From an uncultured Actinomycetes bacterium (GTDB taxonomy: Bacteria > Actinomycetota > Acidimicrobiia > Acidimicrobiales > RAAP-2): a DNA stretch of 64,000 bases. Shown here in pieces: positions 52,143 through 60,799 of the stretch (its first letter is position 1; every line of letters begins with the position of its first letter). A program made the position numbers and the translations under genes. Under the pieces are notes generated by a model that searched no databases, was not told where the DNA came from, and saw only the letters and a list, made by a program, of their open reading frames with translations. The stretch covers positions 62,001 through 126,000 of the forward strand of contig CAIYAP010000002.1 in NCBI GenBank assembly GCA_903924205.1, read 5' to 3'.

Positions 52143-52835
52143 CTACTTCTCCTGAGGTTGTTGAGCGGGATACAGCACGAGAGCGAGACCTAGACCGACC
52201 AGCGCTCCCAGCACTTGAGCTCCGATGAAGGCGGGTGCTGATGAGGGGGCGATTCCGGCGAAAGTATTCGAGAACATTCGACCCACCGTGATCGCGGGGT
52301 TCGCGAAGCTGGTGGAGCTCGTGAAGAAGTAAGCCGCACCGATGTAACACGCCACCGCCGCGGCGCACAGCTCGGAGCGATGCGAACGTGTCAGAGCAAA
52401 GATCGTGGCAATGAGCCCTGCGGAGGCAATCACTTCCGACACGAGATGTGCACCCGTCGCCCGCTGATGCGTGGAGATCGATATTGCCGCCTGGGCAAAC
52501 ATCACGTTTGCCGTGACGGCTCCGCTCACGCATCCGGCCACCTGGGCGATGAAATACGTCGGCACGTCAGACCACTTGAGTGAGCCCGTGACCGCGCTCA
52601 CGCCACTGACCAGCGGGTTGAAATGTGCCCCCGAGACCGGGCCAAAGACGTTGATGAGTACGTAGAGGCCCACCGCCGTCACCGCCGCGTTTTCGAGAAG
52701 CTGAAGTCCAATATCCGTGGGCGATAACTGCTGGGCCGCAATGCCCGAGCCAATCACGATGCAGGCCAACAGCGCACTGCCCACGTATTCAGCAAGCAGG
52801 CGTCGAGAGAGGGTCGGCCAGGGCGACGTCGTCAT
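52143..52835 (-). CDS. Aquaporin-type channel of the ars cluster (AqpS-like)
   Basis: 230 residues, six transmembrane helices of the MIP fold. The first NPA is changed to NPL (HFNPLVSG) and the second is intact (FANPAITVG) but lacks the Arg that follows it in water channels (here Ile). Those changes suit passage of a larger neutral solute such as arsenite. Located between ArsC and the ArsI-like gene; in Sinorhizobium an ars-operon AqpS releases arsenite made by ArsC, and the same role fits here. Some annotators may call it an ArsB-less exporter. Confidence 0.88.
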   Translation of the reverse strand: MTTSPWPTLSRRLLAEYVGSALLACIVIGSGIAAQQLSPTDIGLQLLENAAVTAVGLYVLINVFGPVSGAHFNPLVSGVSAVTGSLKWSDVPTYFIAQVAGCVSGAVTANVMFAQAAISISTHQRATGAHLVSEVIASAGLIATIFALTRSHRSELCAAAVACYIGAAYFFTSSTSFANPAITVGRMFSNTFAGIAPSSAPAFIGAQVLGALVGLGLALVLYPAQQPQEK

Positions 52836-52842
52836 GTCTGTC

Positions 52843-53286
52843 CTAACAGCAAGTGGGCGAGGCGAGGTTCACTGCGGGTGTGGGGGCGCAGCACAGGTCA
52901 CCACGTGAGTCCACCACGTCTGGCGAGTCGGCCAGAACGGTATAGACCTCCCAGCGCGAACTGTCAGGTCCGGTGACCCACACCTTGTTCTGCACGGCGT
53001 AGCAACAGTCAGTCCCCATCTCGATGTCGGTCGCGAGACCGGCATCGGCGAGGTAGGTGGTGGCGTCGACCACCTCTGCCGAGGTGAAGACCTCCACTCC
53101 GAGGTGATTGATGGTGCCGCCGTCGGTGGTGTTTTCCATCAACACCAACTTGAGTGGAGGTTCGGCGATGGCGAAGTTGGCGTATCCCGGTCGGACTTTC
53201 GCGGGTGGTGTCTTGAAGAACGTGGTGTAAAACTCGATGGCCTCATCGAGGTTCGACACGTTCAGGGCTAGTTGTAGGCGTGACAT
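52843..53286 (-). CDS. ArsI/CadI-family VOC protein
   Basis: 147 residues from ATG 53286, preceded by GGGAGAC; an earlier in-frame start would place 19 non-homologous residues before it. VOC core SRLQLALNVSNLDEAIEFY, TDCCYAVQNKVWVTGPDSS with the vicinal Cys pair, and a Cys-rich tail (DLCCAPTP, PTCC). ArsI enzymes cleave the C-As bond of methylarsenite and need the Cys pair and Fe; CadI relatives are cadmium-inducible. Function as C-As lyase is inference from those residues. First gene of arsI-aqpS-arsC. Confidence 0.85.
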   Translation of the reverse strand: MSRLQLALNVSNLDEAIEFYTTFFKTPPAKVRPGYANFAIAEPPLKLVLMENTTDGGTINHLGVEVFTSAEVVDATTYLADAGLATDIEMGTDCCYAVQNKVWVTGPDSSRWEVYTVLADSPDVVDSRGDLCCAPTPAVNLASPTCC

Positions 53287-53342
53287 CGTGTCTCCCTTCA
53301 CGGCTACCGACCGTGGCTCGCTGTTGCGAGGAAAGTAGCACA

Positions 53343-53364
53343 TACATTGATATCTATCAATGTA
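53343..53364. promoter_or_regulatory. ArsR operator palindrome
   Basis: TACATTGATA-TC-TATCAATGTA, a perfect ten-base inverted repeat with a two-base spacer, lies between divergent arsI and arsR and covers a possible upstream ATG. ArsR/SmtB proteins bind just such A/T-rich palindromes, so one site probably controls both directions. Confidence 0.85.
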
Positions 53365-53374
53365 TTATGACACC

Positions 53375-53719
53375 ATGGTTCGATCCCCCCTAGTACCTCT
53401 CCGCACCTCAGCGACGGCGTGTTGTCAGAGCCTCGGTAACGGCGTGATGGCCAACAGCGATGCCGAAGGCATGGCTCGGATATTCGCCGCTCTGAGCGAT
53501 CCCGTTCGGCTCCGCCTCTTATCGATGATTGCGGCCGCGGGGGAAATTTGCTCGTGTGACCTCCAGGCGCCCCTCGGGAAGAGCCAGCCCACGATTTCTC
53601 ACCACACTCGCATCCTCGTCGACGTGGGGCTCATTGTGGGTGAGAAGCGCGGCCGCTGGACGTGGTGGCACGTCGCACCCGACCAATTGCAGGCCGTGGC
53701 TCGGATCTTGTCGGCTTGA
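53375..53719 (+). CDS. arsR: ArsR-family arsenic-responsive repressor
   Basis: 114 residues from ATG 53375. ATG 53360 is in frame but lies inside the operator palindrome. Winged helix: IFAALSDPVRLRLLSMI, then GEICSCDLQAPLGKSQPTISHH (the ELCVCDL-like metal site with two Cys), VDVGLIVGEKRGRW. An N-terminal TACCQ, typical of actinobacterial ArsR proteins, supports including residues before the fold. Derepresses when arsenite binds. Divergent from the arsenic genes. Confidence 0.92.
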   Translation: MVRSPLVPLRTSATACCQSLGNGVMANSDAEGMARIFAALSDPVRLRLLSMIAAAGEICSCDLQAPLGKSQPTISHHTRILVDVGLIVGEKRGRWTWWHVAPDQLQAVARILSA

Positions 53720-53763
53720 GCTCGACTCGGACGTCGGCACCACAATCGGGCTATCTTGCCCAC

Positions 53764-54771
53764 ATGACCTTCCTTCGACGATTAGTCGCCATCGTCCTCC
53801 TGGTGGGTGTCGCAACGTGGGGCACCTACTACGTCACCCATCGCCACACCTCGCTACCCACCACGACCACGACGACCACCGCCCCCGTTGCGGTGGCGCC
53901 CCTGTCCGGACAGTCCGACCCCAGCGGAGCGTCACTCACGCGACCCGCGCTCACCGTCAAAATTGAGAACACTCCCGGGGCGCGGCCGCTGTGGGGCGTC
54001 GACCAAGCTGACGTTGTCTATGAGGAAATCGTTAACGGGGGAATTACGCGACTCGCGGCGATGTTCAATCTCCACCTGCCCACTCGCGTGGGTCCGGTGC
54101 GGTCCGTGCGACCCACCGACGTGGGCGTGGTGTCTCCCGTGGGCGGCATCTTCGCGTACTCCGGTGGAGCGCCATATGCCATCAGGGCCATTCAAAAAGC
54201 GCCGGTCACCTTGGTGGATGAGACTCGGTCGCTGCGACACGCCGGCATGTTCCGTGATCACACGCGCTTCGCACCCGAAAATCTCTATCTCATCGCGCCA
54301 CGCATCGTCGCTTTCGGTGGCGCACCCGTTCCGCCCCCCGCGCTCTTCACCTATCGCTCTCCCCGTTCGCGTATTACCGGCGTTCCGGCACGCACTCTGA
54401 CCGTGAACTTGCCGAGCATCTATGCGCCCACCTTCACGTGGAATCCCATAACGAAGACGTGGGACCGGTCGATTTTCGGACGGCCCGACATCACGGCCAC
54501 TCATGTTCGTATTTCACCCAAAAATGTCATCGTCATGTGGATCAACTACGCCGGTGGCGTCGGCACCATGAACTCAGTGGGTCAACTGGTCGGCTCGGGG
54601 CCCGCGGCGGTCTTTCAAGACGGAAAAGAAATTCCCGGAAGTTGGAGTCGCAGCGCGATCACCCACCCTACGGTTTATCGAAATGCGAAGGGCAAAGTCA
54701 TTTCCATGTTGCCGGGCCAGACGTGGATAGTTCTCCCCGCTCTGGGCGAAAAGATGCCCGTCGCGCCATAG
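53764..54771 (+). CDS. DUF3048-domain exported protein (YerB-like)
   Basis: 335 residues from ATG 53764. One N-terminal helix (FLRRLVAIVLLVGVATWGTYY), a short Thr-rich spacer, then DUF3048: LTVKIENTPGARPLWGVDQADVVYEE, AAMFNLHLPTRVGPVRSVRPTD, with a C-terminal YerB part (MNSVGQLVGSGPAAVFQDGKEIPG). YerB proteins are extracytoplasmic and of uncertain function, sometimes lipoproteins. It begins 44 bases after arsR in the same direction but is probably unrelated to it. Confidence 0.87.
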   Translation: MTFLRRLVAIVLLVGVATWGTYYVTHRHTSLPTTTTTTTAPVAVAPLSGQSDPSGASLTRPALTVKIENTPGARPLWGVDQADVVYEEIVNGGITRLAAMFNLHLPTRVGPVRSVRPTDVGVVSPVGGIFAYSGGAPYAIRAIQKAPVTLVDETRSLRHAGMFRDHTRFAPENLYLIAPRIVAFGGAPVPPPALFTYRSPRSRITGVPARTLTVNLPSIYAPTFTWNPITKTWDRSIFGRPDITATHVRISPKNVIVMWINYAGGVGTMNSVGQLVGSGPAAVFQDGKEIPGSWSRSAITHPTVYRNAKGKVISMLPGQTWIVLPALGEKMPVAP

Positions 54772-54785
54772 AGCGAGATCCAGTC

Positions 54786-56000
54786 TTATCGTTCGTCGTC
54801 GCCCCAGCTCAACCGTGACAGGTGAGAAAAAGAGCACAGATAGATATCGTCGTGGTCACCGGGGGCTCCGAAGAGCACTGATTGCACGATGCTGTCGCTG
54901 TGATGCCGTGACAACTCCTCACCACTTCGCGAGTCGAGAATGACCACATCGTCGTGTCCGGCATCGACGTGCCAGTCATTCATCACGAGGAGGTCACCGT
55001 TATTCAGAATCATGGGGTGGCAGCCGTGATTAAGGGGGCGCGACCAAGCCACGTTGCCCTGTCGATAGTTAAATGCGGTGACGACACCATTTCCACTGTC
55101 GTAGCCCACCACGAGCTCGTGCTGAGGAATGACGGCGGGCGGATTCGCGACGAGGCCCCCAGATTCATGGTGAACGAGAAATCGCGAGAGCGTTCCATCG
55201 GCAAGAGACACCGACACCACTTCTTGACCGGCGGTCGCCACACCCTTACCCCGCAGAGATCCGTCATAGCGCTCACTACCGGCGCCATTGGTTAAGAACC
55301 ACGCGCGTCCGTCGGCGATCACCGCATCCCAGCCGTAGCCACCACCGTCGCGGCGATACGGCACGGACAGTTTCTCTACGAAACCTTCATCGGTCAGCGA
55401 CCATACCCACAGGCGCTGGACTCCCACCACGACGACGTCATTTCCGATGGCACTCACTCGCGCCACGGACCCGTCGGGGATCGTGACGGATGCCACCGTG
55501 GCTAACGACACAGGGTCGAGCGCGAGCAACTCGCAACTCTCGGACGTAAAGTTCACGTCCTCACCCGGCCGTGCTCCGCCAAAGTCCTTGGTCACTAGAG
55601 CGCCGTTCTCTAGTTCGACAAAGGAGTTATAGGGGCGATCACGAGGCAATTCACCTACCTGGACAACGTCGAGATCTGTGGTGAGACGGTGGACGTGGCG
55701 TCCGAAAACCACCACGAGATCGCCAGAGTTAATGATCGCACCACCTCCGGGCCAGACGGGTCCACCACGCAAGTCGGGCGATCGGCGACGAATTTCCAAA
55801 GTCAGCGGATCGAACTCTTCGACGAAGCCAGTGGCACCCTCGCCGGCAGTGTGTCCGATGAGGTAGTAGCGATTGCCAGCAGCCACCACCATGGTCGCCG
55901 CAATGACGAGGCGAGAGAGACTATGAGGGGTGCCGGTCACATCCCAGTGTCGGGGGTCACCCGCCTGACGCGAGGCTCCCCCGTCTTCTGCCGACCACAT
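54786..56000 (-). CDS. Protein of unknown function, propeller-like repeats
   Basis: 404 residues without a signal peptide or firm family. Repeated beta segments (for example GNRYYLIGH, SGDLVVVFGRH, NDVVVVGVQRLWVW, HELVVGYDSGNGVVTAFN, GDLLVMNDWHVDAG) resemble the blades of PQQ-type beta-propellers. It is convergent with the DUF3048 gene and is followed upstream by the Thr-rich gene, two bases away. Function not known. Confidence 0.6.
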   Translation of the reverse strand: MWSAEDGGASRQAGDPRHWDVTGTPHSLSRLVIAATMVVAAGNRYYLIGHTAGEGATGFVEEFDPLTLEIRRRSPDLRGGPVWPGGGAIINSGDLVVVFGRHVHRLTTDLDVVQVGELPRDRPYNSFVELENGALVTKDFGGARPGEDVNFTSESCELLALDPVSLATVASVTIPDGSVARVSAIGNDVVVVGVQRLWVWSLTDEGFVEKLSVPYRRDGGGYGWDAVIADGRAWFLTNGAGSERYDGSLRGKGVATAGQEVVSVSLADGTLSRFLVHHESGGLVANPPAVIPQHELVVGYDSGNGVVTAFNYRQGNVAWSRPLNHGCHPMILNNGDLLVMNDWHVDAGHDDVVILDSRSGEELSRHHSDSIVQSVLFGAPGDHDDIYLCSFSHLSRLSWGDDER

Positions 56001-56002
56001 AT

Positions 56003-56338
56003 CTAGCGATCGTAACCTTCCGATTCGCCCTCACCGTCACCCTGGTTGTCGTCGCCGTGATACACGGTGGTCGACGTCGACGGCGATGCGGGTGGCCTGG
56101 TGGTAGTCGGCGACGTACTCGTCGTCGTTGACGACGTCGCGCTGGTGGAAGTAGTTCGTGTGCCGGCGGGCGTGACCGGCGTCGCCGGCGCGTTGACCGC
56201 CGGCGTGGTCGTGCTGGTGGGCGCGACCACGGACGACGCGCCCGGGGTGCTGCGGCTGATCGTGATGGCCGCCCCTGTCGACGCGACCACCGCGATGGTG
56301 CCCGATATGAACCAGCTAGCAATTCCGTGACGTGTCAT
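56003..56338 (-). CDS. Small exported Thr/Ser/Pro-rich protein
   Basis: 111 residues. A single N-terminal hydrophobic stretch (WFISGTIAVVASTGAAITI) is followed by a Thr/Ser/Pro/Ala-rich region (TSTTTPAVNAPATP, SPTTTRPPASPST) and an acidic tail (DDNQGDGEGESEG). Layout and length match the Thr-rich gene at 5070, though composition of the tail differs. No domain seen. Translated two bases ahead of the propeller gene, so probably one operon. Confidence 0.6.
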   Translation of the reverse strand: MTRHGIASWFISGTIAVVASTGAAITISRSTPGASSVVAPTSTTTPAVNAPATPVTPAGTRTTSTSATSSTTTSTSPTTTRPPASPSTSTTVYHGDDNQGDGEGESEGYDR

Positions 56339-56395
56339 GACATCAGATTATGGAGCCCGTCACGACCATTCCAGTCGTGCGCTATGGCCATCGTA

Positions 56396-57337
56396 TTAAT
56401 CGCGTAAGAAGTCGTTAAGACGTGCCAGACGCTCATGCAGCAGCGCCGTGAATCGAGCTCGGTCGACACTCGCTCCCACTCGATGGTTCGACTGGCGGTC
56501 GACACCTCGGCGATCAAAAATCGTCATTCCTCGTGCAAAGTCTCCCCCGCATTCGACATTGACTCCGGCCACATCACTCGAGATCGCGCCCGGCGCGATG
56601 ACCTCGTAAATAGCGAGCGCGTCGTGCATGATGGTGTGGCGAACTCCCGTCACCGATTCGTAAAAATTGGCGTAGGGGCGCAGCATGCCGGCGAGTCGAT
56701 CGCCGAGCTCGGTACCCCAGCTGCCGAACACGTCAATGTCGTGGTCATCAAGCCAGACTTGGTGCGTGACGTCGAGAGGCAGCCACGTGACCGGCCACTC
56801 TTGCGCCGCGACCACCGCGGCGGCTTCCGGGTCTGCCCAGACGTTGAATTCAGCAACGGCCGTGACGTTGCCCATAAACGATGCGCCACCCATGATGACG
56901 ACACGCTCCAGCTTGGCGACCGTCTCCGGGCGGCGACGAACCAATTCAGCCAAGTTTGTCAATGGTCCAATAGCGATCAACGTCAGCGGACCCTCGTCGG
57001 CCAGATCGCTAATGAGGTCAACCGCATCACGAGAGTCGATCGAGATGGACGGTTCCTCCCATGAGAGGTCGCCGAGCCCGTCGTTACCGTGCACTTGCGC
57101 GGCGTGCTCGACCGGTCCCCCGAGAGGAACGGCGGCCCCCGCAGCAATGGGGACATGAGAGGCTCTCGCCAATTCCAGCAAGCGACGAGCGTTAGTAGTC
57201 GTGAGGTCGACCGCCACGTTGCCATTGACGGTCGTGATGCCCACCACGTCGAGCTCGGGGCTCGCCACCGCCAGCAAGATCGCAACGGCGTCATCGACGC
57301 CCGGATCCGTATCGATTACCACCCGCGTGCGAGCCAT
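56396..57337 (-). CDS. Inosine/uridine-preferring-type nucleoside hydrolase
   Basis: 313 residues. The Ca2+-binding N-terminus DTDPGVDDA (residues about 9-17), ITTVNGNV and IMGGASFMGNVTAVAEFNVWADPEAA are the nucleoside hydrolase signatures, and HDALAIYEV supplies the late catalytic His. Hydrolyses nucleosides to free ribose and base. Its start overlaps the end of the ribokinase-like gene by 22 bases. No signal peptide, so it acts on imported nucleosides. Confidence 0.92.
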   Translation of the reverse strand: MARTRVVIDTDPGVDDAVAILLAVASPELDVVGITTVNGNVAVDLTTTNARRLLELARASHVPIAAGAAVPLGGPVEHAAQVHGNDGLGDLSWEEPSISIDSRDAVDLISDLADEGPLTLIAIGPLTNLAELVRRRPETVAKLERVVIMGGASFMGNVTAVAEFNVWADPEAAAVVAAQEWPVTWLPLDVTHQVWLDDHDIDVFGSWGTELGDRLAGMLRPYANFYESVTGVRHTIMHDALAIYEVIAPGAISSDVAGVNVECGGDFARGMTIFDRRGVDRQSNHRVGASVDRARFTALLHERLARLNDFLRD

Positions 57338-58167
57338 GTCTCTACCTCTTTCACTGTCGGAAGATGCCCACGAGCACCAGGTCCAGTTGTCGCGAGCGAA
57401 CCCGTGGCGGCCGCAAATCTCAAAATCTCAATCGGGCTATCGCCGAGAGCAAAACGCCACGTGGCCGCGGCACTGAACGCGTCACCTGCGCCCACCGCAT
57501 CGGTAACGTCGACGGGCGGGGCGGCAACTTCCGCCACCACCTCTCCGCCGTGCACCCACCGCGCCCCTCGTGCCCCCAAGGTCACGATCGCGGGGCCAGT
57601 CACGGACGCGCCCACCGCCGCCCACTCCGTTTCGTTAGCGATAACAAGATCGGCGGCCGCGACGAGCTGCGGGGCCACGGTGTTGGCCGGCGCCACGTTG
57701 AGCACGAACAATCTGGCCGACTGTGCCGCTCTCGCCACGACGTCATGAGGGATCTCCAGCTGTGCCAACAAGACGTCACACGCGCCAATTACCTCCGCAT
57801 CGGCAGTGGCGTGCACATTGGCTCCTGGTGACACGACGATTTGGTTGTCGCCATCAAAGCCCACGGCAATGAGGGCCACGCCGGTCGGGGTCGCCACTCG
57901 AGTGACGTGAGAAACGTCCACGCCGAGTTGGCCGAGAGCCGACAGCGCATCATCGCCGTCGCGGTCGGCGCCGACCGCACCGAGGAAAGTCGTGGCGACA
58001 CCGAGAGACGCGGCCACGGCCGCTTGATTGGCACCCTTGCCACCCATGACGCGCATGACGTCACCGCCCACCACCGTTTCTCCCGCGGTGGGCAAATTCG
58101 CTACGCGAACGACGTAGTCAACGTTGGCGCTGCCGAGAACCGCGAGATGCGGGGACTTTCCGCTCAC
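57316..58167 (-). CDS. PfkB-family ribokinase-like sugar kinase
   Basis: 283 residues from GTG 58167, which overlaps the preceding stop (TAGTG). N-terminal VLGSANVDYVVRV and the sugar-binding GGKGANQAAVAASLG, then the C-terminal PfkB signature DAVGAGDAFSAAATW with catalytic Asp. These match ribokinase. The next gene is a nucleoside hydrolase, which releases ribose, so ribose-5-phosphate formation is the natural reading. Confidence 0.9.
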   Translation of the reverse strand: MSGKSPHLAVLGSANVDYVVRVANLPTAGETVVGGDVMRVMGGKGANQAAVAASLGVATTFLGAVGADRDGDDALSALGQLGVDVSHVTRVATPTGVALIAVGFDGDNQIVVSPGANVHATADAEVIGACDVLLAQLEIPHDVVARAAQSARLFVLNVAPANTVAPQLVAAADLVIANETEWAAVGASVTGPAIVTLGARGARWVHGGEVVAEVAAPPVDVTDAVGAGDAFSAAATWRFALGDSPIEILRFAAATGSLATTGPGARGHLPTVKEVETWLARGW

Positions 58168-59168
58168 TACGGGAGGTACTTGTTGGTGAAGTACGACGAC
58201 GCCGGTGACACGCTGCTCGTCACAGCCACGCCCTTCAGCGCGGTCGCGATGGTGGTCCACTGCTGGGGCGTCTGCACGAAGTACTTACCCTGCGCGTTGG
58301 TGAGATACGGAATGGTGAGTTTCCAGCCCAGCGCGTTGTACTGGTTGGTGTAGCCCGACTTCGGGTAGGCCTTGTCGAACAGCGTCGCCGCATCGGCCGG
58401 GTGCGAGACGGCCCACTCGGTGCCCCGCTTCACGGCGGCCAAGAACTTGGTCACTTTGTCGGGGTTCTTCTTGCCCCACTCACCCATCACCGAGTACACC
58501 CACACCGGCACGTTGGGAGCGCCGACGGAGGTACCCATGATCATCTCCGGCTTCTGCGTGGTGACGTCGGCGAAGCCGGCCAGTTCGTAGTTGGTGGTCG
58601 AGGTGGAGACGTCGACCTTGCCATTCAAGATCAGCGGAATGTCATTGATACCCGAGGTGATAGTGATGTCCTTGGTGGTGAGACCCGCCTTCTTCAGGAC
58701 GAAGGACAACATGGCTTCGGTCCAGGTGTCGCCGTAGGAAAAGACCGTCTTGCCCTTGAGGGTCGACAGGCTGAGTGGCGTCCCGGGCTTCGTGAACAGC
58801 GCCCAGTTGTTGCTCATGGAGTAATTGGCCACTGAGACCAGGGGGATCTTGTTGGCGACCGCGACGGCCATGTCGGTGGTGGTCACAAAACCAATGTCAC
58901 CGGCACCCTGAGAGAGTTCGAGCGCCGTGGTCGAGGTCGTCGGCGGGAAGGACACGTTGACGGTGAGGCCCTGATCCGCGAAGTAGCCCTTTTCCTTAGC
59001 CACGACGAGAGGAATGAGCGCGAAGTCGGGGCCCGGGAAGTCGTACACAAAGCGAATTGTCGCCGTGGAGGAACTCTGCGAGCTGTTATTCCCCAGGCTG
59101 ATGCCCACCACAGTGAGGGCGCCGACGGTCAACACACCGAGGGCAATAAAGGGTATAAAACGACGCAC
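58167..59168 (-). CDS. NMT1/THI5-like ABC transporter substrate-binding protein
   Basis: 333 residues. A hydrophobic signal/anchor (IPFIALGVLTVGALTVVG) precedes the periplasmic-binding fold: RFVYDFPGPDFALIPLVVAKEKGYFADQGL, LSQGAGDIGFVTTTDMAVAVA, and LILNGKVDVSTSTTNYE. Typical ligands are pyrimidine precursors, sulfonates, nitrate or riboflavin. No lipobox Cys. First gene after the permease of the importer; neighbouring nucleoside hydrolase suggests a nucleoside or base as ligand. Confidence 0.87.
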   Translation of the reverse strand: MRRFIPFIALGVLTVGALTVVGISLGNNSSQSSSTATIRFVYDFPGPDFALIPLVVAKEKGYFADQGLTVNVSFPPTTSTTALELSQGAGDIGFVTTTDMAVAVANKIPLVSVANYSMSNNWALFTKPGTPLSLSTLKGKTVFSYGDTWTEAMLSFVLKKAGLTTKDITITSGINDIPLILNGKVDVSTSTTNYELAGFADVTTQKPEMIMGTSVGAPNVPVWVYSVMGEWGKKNPDKVTKFLAAVKRGTEWAVSHPADAATLFDKAYPKSGYTNQYNALGWKLTIPYLTNAQGKYFVQTPQQWTTIATALKGVAVTSSVSPASSYFTNKYLP

Positions 59169-59221
59169 GACGCACTCCTTTGTTGACGTAGTGCCGAGGC
59201 TACCGGAGTCGCCTCAACTCC

Positions 59222-60001
59222 TTACGCTTTGTATCGACGAGCCGTGGAACGACGTTGCCAGGGGGTGACGGCGTATTCGATAGCGGACACCACGGCGAAG
59301 CACGCGATGCCGATGAGGGCCATCACGATGGTGGTGCCGTAGACGACCTGCGTCTGAAAATTCGTGGCCGCATCGTGTTGATACTGGGCCAAGGTCGCGC
59401 CGCCGCCGGTGGCCGCCTCACCAATAATGGCGCCGGTCACGGCGTAGGTGGCCCCGATGCGAAGTCCGGAAAACAGTGGTGTCACGATGGCCGGCAGCTC
59501 AATGACGGCAAAGGTGCGCGATGGTTTCGCACCGAGAACGGTGGCCAGTTGGTGATAATCGCGGTCCACGTGGGTCAGCCCATCCACCGCCGCCACCGTG
59601 ACGGGGAAAAACACGATCCACGCGACGACCAAAATCTTGGGTGTCATCGAGAACGCGAAAATCAACACCAGGGGCGGCGCGAGGGCGATGACCGGAATGG
59701 CCTGCGAAAAGACCAGTAAGGGATACAGCATCTTGTTGATGATGGGCACCTTGGCCATGGCCAGGGCGAGCACGAAGCCCACACCCGCACCCGCGAGGAA
59801 TCCGTACACGGTTTCGCATATCGTCGTCCAGGTCAGTGGCCAGATCTGTGACCACTGAGAGAAGATGGCCGACAACGCGGCCGCGGGGCGCGGGGCGATG
59901 TAGGGCGGCACGTGGCCGAACACGATGATGCCCTGCCAGATGGCAATAACGATGGCGAGACCGATCAACGGGAAAGCGATTTGCTGAAAGAGCTTCTTCA
60001 T
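59222..60001 (-). CDS. ABC importer permease (SsuC/ThiX type)
   Basis: 259 residues, about six transmembrane helices. The EAA loop reads YHQLATVLGAKPSRTFAVIELPAIVTPLFSGLRIG, typical of BPD_transp_1 permeases of the nitrate/sulfonate/THI5 group. Its start overlaps the ATPase stop (ATGA) and it precedes the binding protein by 54 bases. Confidence 0.9.
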   Translation of the reverse strand: MKKLFQQIAFPLIGLAIVIAIWQGIIVFGHVPPYIAPRPAAALSAIFSQWSQIWPLTWTTICETVYGFLAGAGVGFVLALAMAKVPIINKMLYPLLVFSQAIPVIALAPPLVLIFAFSMTPKILVVAWIVFFPVTVAAVDGLTHVDRDYHQLATVLGAKPSRTFAVIELPAIVTPLFSGLRIGATYAVTGAIIGEAATGGGATLAQYQHDAATNFQTQVVYGTTIVMALIGIACFAVVSAIEYAVTPWQRRSTARRYKA

Positions 60002-60756
60002 CGTGTGGCCTCGGGGTGAAGCAGCGACAAGACCTCGGCCTTCAGTCGCATGAACTCTGGCGAGGTCAAGGTGTCGAGGGTGCGCGGACGGCCGTACGTC
60101 ACCGACAGGTCGGCCACGATGCGTCCTGGTCGTGGCGACATCACCACGACTCGGTCTGCCAGAAACAGAGCTTCGTCGACATCATGCGTCACGAACAGCA
60201 CGGTTCGCTGAGCGGACTCCCAGACCTCGAGCAGCCAGCGCTGCATCTCGAAACGAGTTTGGGCATCGAGGGCGCCGAAAGGCTCATCGAGCAAAAGGAG
60301 GGATTGATGGGTCGCCAGAGTGCGCATGAACGCCACTCGCTGGCGCATGCCCCCGGACAGCGCGTGGGGGTAGTGGCGAAGGAATTCACCCAGTCCGTAA
60401 CGCGTCGCCATTTCACGGGCGGCCACGCGATCCATGGGCTGCACCCCTCGGGTGAGGTGGGCGGCCAACAAGATGTTGTCTTCCACGGTGCGCCACGGCA
60501 CGAGCAAGTCTTTCTGCAGCATGTAGCCGACGTGGCCCGTGCAGCCGGCAATGTCGACGCCTTTCAGCGTCACGCTGCCCTCGTCCGCGGTTTGGAGTCC
60601 CGCGATGACGTTGAACAGGGTCGACTTGCCGCATCCCGATGGGCCGAGAAGGGCCACGAACGACCCCGTCTCGACCTCGAGGCTGGCGCGCGAGAGTGCG
60701 ACCGTGTCACCGAAGCGTCGCGTGACATCGCGCACACGGAGAAGGTTCTCGGTCAT
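59998..60756 (-). CDS. ABC importer ATP-binding protein (SsuB/ThiZ type)
   Basis: 252 residues from ATG 60756; an open frame reaches further upstream into the ychF promoter area, but this start fits the family. Walker A GPSGCGKS, signature LSGGMRQRVAFMRTLA, Walker B LLLLDEPFGALD and the VTHDVDEALFLADR H-loop mark the nitrate/sulfonate/taurine group. First gene of the operon: ATPase, permease, binding protein, ribokinase-like, nucleoside hydrolase. Confidence 0.9.
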   Translation of the reverse strand: MTENLLRVRDVTRRFGDTVALSRASLEVETGSFVALLGPSGCGKSTLFNVIAGLQTADEGSVTLKGVDIAGCTGHVGYMLQKDLLVPWRTVEDNILLAAHLTRGVQPMDRVAAREMATRYGLGEFLRHYPHALSGGMRQRVAFMRTLATHQSLLLLDEPFGALDAQTRFEMQRWLLEVWESAQRTVLFVTHDVDEALFLADRVVVMSPRPGRIVADLSVTYGRPRTLDTLTSPEFMRLKAEVLSLLHPEATR

Positions 60757-60799
60757 AGAGGTCAGCGTAATTCGCCGCGCACTAGCCTTCCCCTTTGTT

